This document shows positions 60,457 to 64,000 of a stretch of DNA of 64,000 nucleotides, one piece after another. The notes under the pieces were generated by a model. It did not search any database. It was not told the origin of the DNA and saw nothing but the letters and a program-made list of their open reading frames with translations. Both the position numbers and the translations under genes were made by a program. Origin of the DNA: Symsagittifera roscoffensis (Eukaryota > Xenacoelomorpha > Acoela > Convolutidae); the NCBI RefSeq assembly GCF_963678635.1, contig NC_087067.1:48343618-48407617 (forward strand), in the 5' to 3' direction. Each line of letters begins with the position of its first letter. Position 1 is the first letter of the stretch.

Positions 60457-60613
60457 TGAGTCAGTCGAATCATGGCACGCTTGGATCGAACACATTTTTG
60501 TTTTAGTCGAGTCATTCGAAACATAGCCAGCTCTGGTCGATTCTGTCGAAACATAGTAATTTTTGGTCGAGTCGGTCGAAACATAGCTATTCAAGGTCAA
60601 ATCGGTCAAAACC
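60457..60613. repeat. 30-bp minisatellite, locus 2
   Basis: 'tcgaaacata' phases at 60516, 60546 and 60576, then 'tcaaaacc' at 60606, an exact 30-bp period. Units resemble 'ggtcgagtcggtcgaaacat'. Confidence 0.9.
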
Positions 60614-60739
60614 AGGGTAGCATAAAAATCTGATGTATATTACCAAATGATTTAAATCCCATTTTTATTGTTTTCCTTGATTTTTTTTTATTTTAATTAA
60701 AAACGTTATTGTTTCAAGATTCAATTATTTCAAGTGAAA

Positions 60740-61560
60740 TTACTGATTCAGCACTCGAAAGCAGAACACAAGTTTCCCACATTTTTCTATTCCCAGTCGG
60801 TTTCTGAGGCTGCAATGGACAAATCTGAAAGTGCTGAAAAGTCTTTCCAACTCCGCTGTTGTACACATGCACTAAATAACTTTTCTGATATTATCTTTAT
60901 TACTCTCGTCAGCAGTCGCCAGTGACCACCAACTGGCTGGACTCACAGCCGAAGTTGTTTCTTTTTTTTAACATGATGCTTGTGAAAGGAGGATCTCCAA
61001 CCCTAAACAGGAGAATAAAAGCGACCAAAGACGAGTGCAGACTGCTAGCGAAATTAAGCACAGACTCAATTTCAATCGCTAACAGTAAGTTTTCATGACG
61101 GTATCTCGGGTCCACGTAAAAATTGAACAAATGCATTGGCGTCAACACCATTGACCGACGTTTTGCGAATGATTCCATCTGCTTGATGCTTAAGAAAGGC
61201 CCAAGTTCCTTCGAAAGATCGTGCCAAATTTTGACAGCGTCTGACAAGTTCACGTCAGGACTTGAATTTTATCCAAGTATTCAGAAGTAACAAATAACCT
61301 TCAATATTGCGTTTCAGGTTCAAGTTGGTTAACGCATCGTAATTTTCATTCGGCATTTCTATGGCCAGGACAAGGTGGGTTCCGGTTTGATGTGTTCGAG
61401 TTATGTTTTGAGTCAAAACATAAGTCGAACACATCAAACCGGATCCCACATTGTTCTGACATAATTGTTTGGCCTTGTAACGTCCGATAAGAGACAGAAT
61501 CTTTACAAAATTTATGTCTATCAATGTTAATTAAAAACAGCATAATTTTAGATGCTTCAT
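60740..61560 (-). pseudogene. hAT-family transposase, C-terminal part, broken
   Basis: Read from 61560 down: ILSLIGRYKAKQLCQNN (near 61500), LKRNIEGYLLLLNTW (near 61290), then after a stop at 61255 DAVKIWHDLSKELG (61240), FAKRRSMVLTPMHLFNFYVDPRYR (split, near 61160-61100), and the hAT C-terminal dimerisation block near 60865-60745 (AELERLFSTFRF, then CSLRNRLGIEKCGKLV), ending at TAA 60740-60742. These blocks are typical of hAT-type transposases and of host genes derived from them. There are at least two breaks (61255 and near 60905), and the N-terminal BED finger and first catalytic residues are not present. A palindrome at 61364-61462 has been inserted within it. Confidence 0.65.
61364..61462. 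repeat. near-perfect palindrome inside the hAT pseudogene
   Basis: 61375-61411 starts 'gtgggttccggtttg' and faces 61413-61449, ending 'caaaccggatcccac'. Arms of 36 nt have two mismatches and almost no loop; weaker pairing extends outward about 11 nt. One arm carries the transposase reading, the other is its inverted copy. Confidence 0.95.
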
Positions 61561-62052
61561 TTAATTTTGTGACAGCAGCATTTTAAATTGTTAACTGTTT
61601 TGATAGATAGTTTGTTCAATCCATTCTTCGAAATAGGCCACTTTCAAGAAGATGCTTACCCCACCAAGACATTTCTCTTTTCCGTAGCTCATGACACCAT
61701 AGACACACATGGCAACTCATTCATTTCAGTTAGCCGTTTTCGTGTTCAGTTTTATTATATTCTTCTTGAACACACATCTCTTCTTCGACATAACATACCT
61801 TTTGGGCATTTTTCCAGTTCCACCATTTACTGTTTTCTGAAACTCAATTTACATATAAGTTTCACAAAGGGGAAGAGCATGAATTGATGTTTAACGTGAA
61901 TTGTTACACAGATGGGTTAAAATGACTCGATGTTTTTGCTGTAATTTTGTTCTAATCGAACACCAAGTTGTGACATTTTTTAGAATTAATTTGAAGACCA
62001 AAATTGTCTGCAATAAGTCTAATCATATTCGGCAAACCAAATTTAGTTTTAT
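61561..62052. other. no gene seen
   Basis: AT-rich sequence. An open frame of 99 codons at 61588-61887 has no family resemblance I recognise. Confidence 0.4.
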
Positions 62053-62570
62053 GTCAATCAGGTTATCTGATAAAATGTTTTCTGTTCGGTTTCGAGAGTG
62101 GCGGGGTGAGAAAAAAGCCCAGAAAACTTACAAAATTAAAGTGCCAGAAAATTTGCGTAAACAGAAGCAATTTGAAACTTTTGACTTCAATTTTTTTTTC
62201 TAATTTTTGAAGTCAAAAACTTCAGACTACTTATTGGCATTCAGTTTTATTTTTCGGGCGCCCTCTCTCTCCCCGCAACTGCCAAAATTTAAGAAGAAAA
62301 CATTTGTGTCAATCAGGCTAGCTGATGAAATGTTTTCTTGCTAAGTTTCGACAGGAGCGAGGTGAGCAAAAGAATCCAGAACGCTTATAAAACTAAAATG
62401 CCAAAAAATTCCCGTAAACAGAAGCAGTTATTTTGAAAGATATTTTGAAGTCAAAAGTTTCGAACTGTTTCTGTTTTTACGGAAATTTCCTGGCAGTTTA
62501 GTTTTGCAAGTTTTTGGGCTCTTTTTTCTCAACGCGCCTCTGTCGAATTTCAACTTGATACTTGATTAGA
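62053..62570. repeat. alternating direct and inverted repeat, period 255 bp
   Basis: 'gtcaatcagg' starts at 62053 and 62308. Forward units (62053-62200 and 62308-62445) share 'gatgaaatgttttct', 'gccagaaaat' and 'cgtaaacagaagcag'. Between and after them, 62205-62285 and 62448-62570 read as reverse complements of the same unit ('gaagtcaaaagtttcgaac', 'ctggcagtttagttttgc'). Confidence 0.8.
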
Positions 62571-63600
62571 AAAAAACACAGCAAAGACATCCATTTTTTT
62601 AAATTTTTGGTGTTGTAACTTAAAGTGGTGCCACATCGCCTTCTCACATCACCTCTAGGCCAAAGGGACGGACTCTTTCTAGAACTGCTGCAGCGGTAAG
62701 AAAAGCGTAAGACTTTGGGTCGAAACATTCTGAGTCGAAAACAAAATTCTTGTCATACAAAATTTCATAAAACTTAAAATATTTTACGACCCAGCCAAAC
62801 TAAAACACAAAATCTTAAATGGTTATATTTTCATCTCTGAGCAAATCGAAATAAGTTGACTAAGTCATTATAACATAAAATGAAACTTTTTGAATAACAT
62901 AAAAGAAAAAAACCTGAAAAAAACGCAAAATCAATTTGTTAGGTTTCAGTTATTTTAAAAACTGCTTAAGTTAGAACAAAACCGATGCTCCACAAAACAA
63001 ACGAATGAAAACGCCACCGAATAAACAATGGCGTTCAGAAAAATTGACAGAAAGTAAACTAGGACGAAAACCACGAAACCGAAAAGATCACTACAACCTA
63101 AAAGGGAGTGGAGCTAATCACTTCCTAAAATATAGTAATTTACTTTAAATTTTCAAGAAGTTGAGCATGTCAGATGAACGATCGTCAATGAACGATCGTT
63201 TCATAATGATGATCCTCTAGAAGATCCGGAGAACCTGGCTGGACAATCTATAGTATATAATATACCGTAGTACATATGGAAGTATATTGGAACCATTTTA
63301 TATAAGGAATTTCTTATATATTATAAAGCATATCATGTATGGCAAGTATATGAGCGGTACCGCAGGTTTATACCAGGCTCACCGAATTTAGGGGGGGCGG
63401 ACGCTTCCCACACTTCAGGAATTCGACCCACTGCCGACCCAAAGGGTCTCCCTTCGTACTATTTTGAGATATCCAATTTTTTACTCCGCTTTTCAATTTC
63501 AACTAGCGTGTAACGCACTTCTGCTGCTTCGAATTTTTAAACACATATTAAAACAGCATGTATTGCAAATAAAATATGCATCCTTCAACTCAGTTCTTTG
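62571..63600. other. no gene seen
   Basis: AT-rich sequence. A 'tgaacgatcgt' word is directly repeated at about 63175-63201, and an AT palindromic stretch lies near 63250-63330. Confidence 0.5.
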
Positions 63601-63900
63601 AAAAAAATTAAAATGAATTAAGAACCGTCACATCTCGGAAATAATAAAAAACCATAAAAAACGTCATATCTCGGAAACTACCATGATAAGAGCAGTCATA
63701 ATTGGAGGTAAGAGTTGCATTCCCTAGAAGTATGCTGACAGCCCCCATTTTTAGGGTTTGGAATTTCAAAAAGTGAAAAAAAAAATCAAGTTTTTTGAAA
63801 GTTTTTTGAAAAAACATTGAAAAAAGTCATATCTCGGAAAAACTTGAGCAGTCATACTTGGAGGAAAGACTCGAAACCCTTTGAGAGTTCTTAACTACAG
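63601..63900. repeat. degenerate repeat with 'gtcatatctcggaaa'
   Basis: The word occurs at about 63627 (variant), 63663 and 63826. The last two are each followed by 'gagcagtcata' and 'ttggaggtaaga'/'ttggaggaaaga', giving a unit of about 163 bp. Confidence 0.65.
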
Positions 63901-64000
63901 CGTTATGAATTTCAAGTTTTGAAAGGAAAAATAAAACTTAAGTTGTGGCAACTTAAGAAGTTGAGCAGTCAGATATTTGTCAAATTTCCTATATCCAAGT

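Noticed and set aside
58445-60609. Several short frames with repeated Ser-Thr or Arg-Pro-Lys patterns near 58.5 and 60.5 kb
   Set aside because: They are translations of the 30-bp minisatellite, which is divisible by three and so keeps frames open.

Overview
The window looks like a gene-poor stretch of an invertebrate animal genome. It is AT-rich, packed with decayed mobile elements and foldback repeats, has many 'tttcag'-type acceptor-like sites, and no bacterial-style gene packing. A nematode would fit, but the sequence does not settle the phylum. Two runs of exactly 200 N (1094-1293 and 51874-52073) are scaffold gaps, so true distances across them are unknown.

Region 1 (1294 to about 18.9 kb, + strand) is one large, broken retrovirus-like element of the Ty3/Gypsy type. 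Its 5' end is lost in the first gap. In order it carries gag with a CCHC zinc knuckle (to 4323), protease and reverse transcriptase (4324-6654), RNase H (to 7203), integrase with a GPY tail (7203-9332), a spacer holding a rearranged second copy of part of pol, an unrecognised ORF with membrane segments and a Pro/Ser/Thr-rich body (10840-12447), an envelope-like glycoprotein (12435-14921), and a second unrecognised ORF (14921-16675) with the longest uninterrupted reading frame outside pol and gag. gag, pol, env and the first unknown ORF carry stops and frame changes, so this copy is dead. The two unknown ORFs plus env make it an unusually gene-rich element and are the best candidate here for something undescribed. 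Its coding strand is strikingly A-rich and G-poor.

Region 2 (18.9-26 kb) holds a GC-richer coding exon on the - strand (18957-19157), possibly the only host-gene fragment, followed by palindromic MITE-like elements, G-rich tracts and minisatellites.

Region 3 (26.5-31.3 kb) is a decayed Maverick/Polinton-like element: a family B DNA polymerase pseudogene, a retroviral-type integrase tail, and an unidentified coding remnant on the opposite strand.

Region 4 (33.4-41.0 kb) is a recent tandem duplication of about 3.56 kb, with an extra 457-bp duplication inside copy 1. Each copy contains a member of a long-inverted-repeat foldback family that recurs at 22, 45, 50 and 51 kb.

Region 5 (41-64 kb) is almost entirely non-coding. 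It holds two weak candidates for short secreted-peptide exons, tandem arrays, several strong hairpins, tRNA-like sequences, two loci of one 30-bp minisatellite, and a hAT transposase pseudogene on the - strand (60740-61560) containing a template-switch palindrome.
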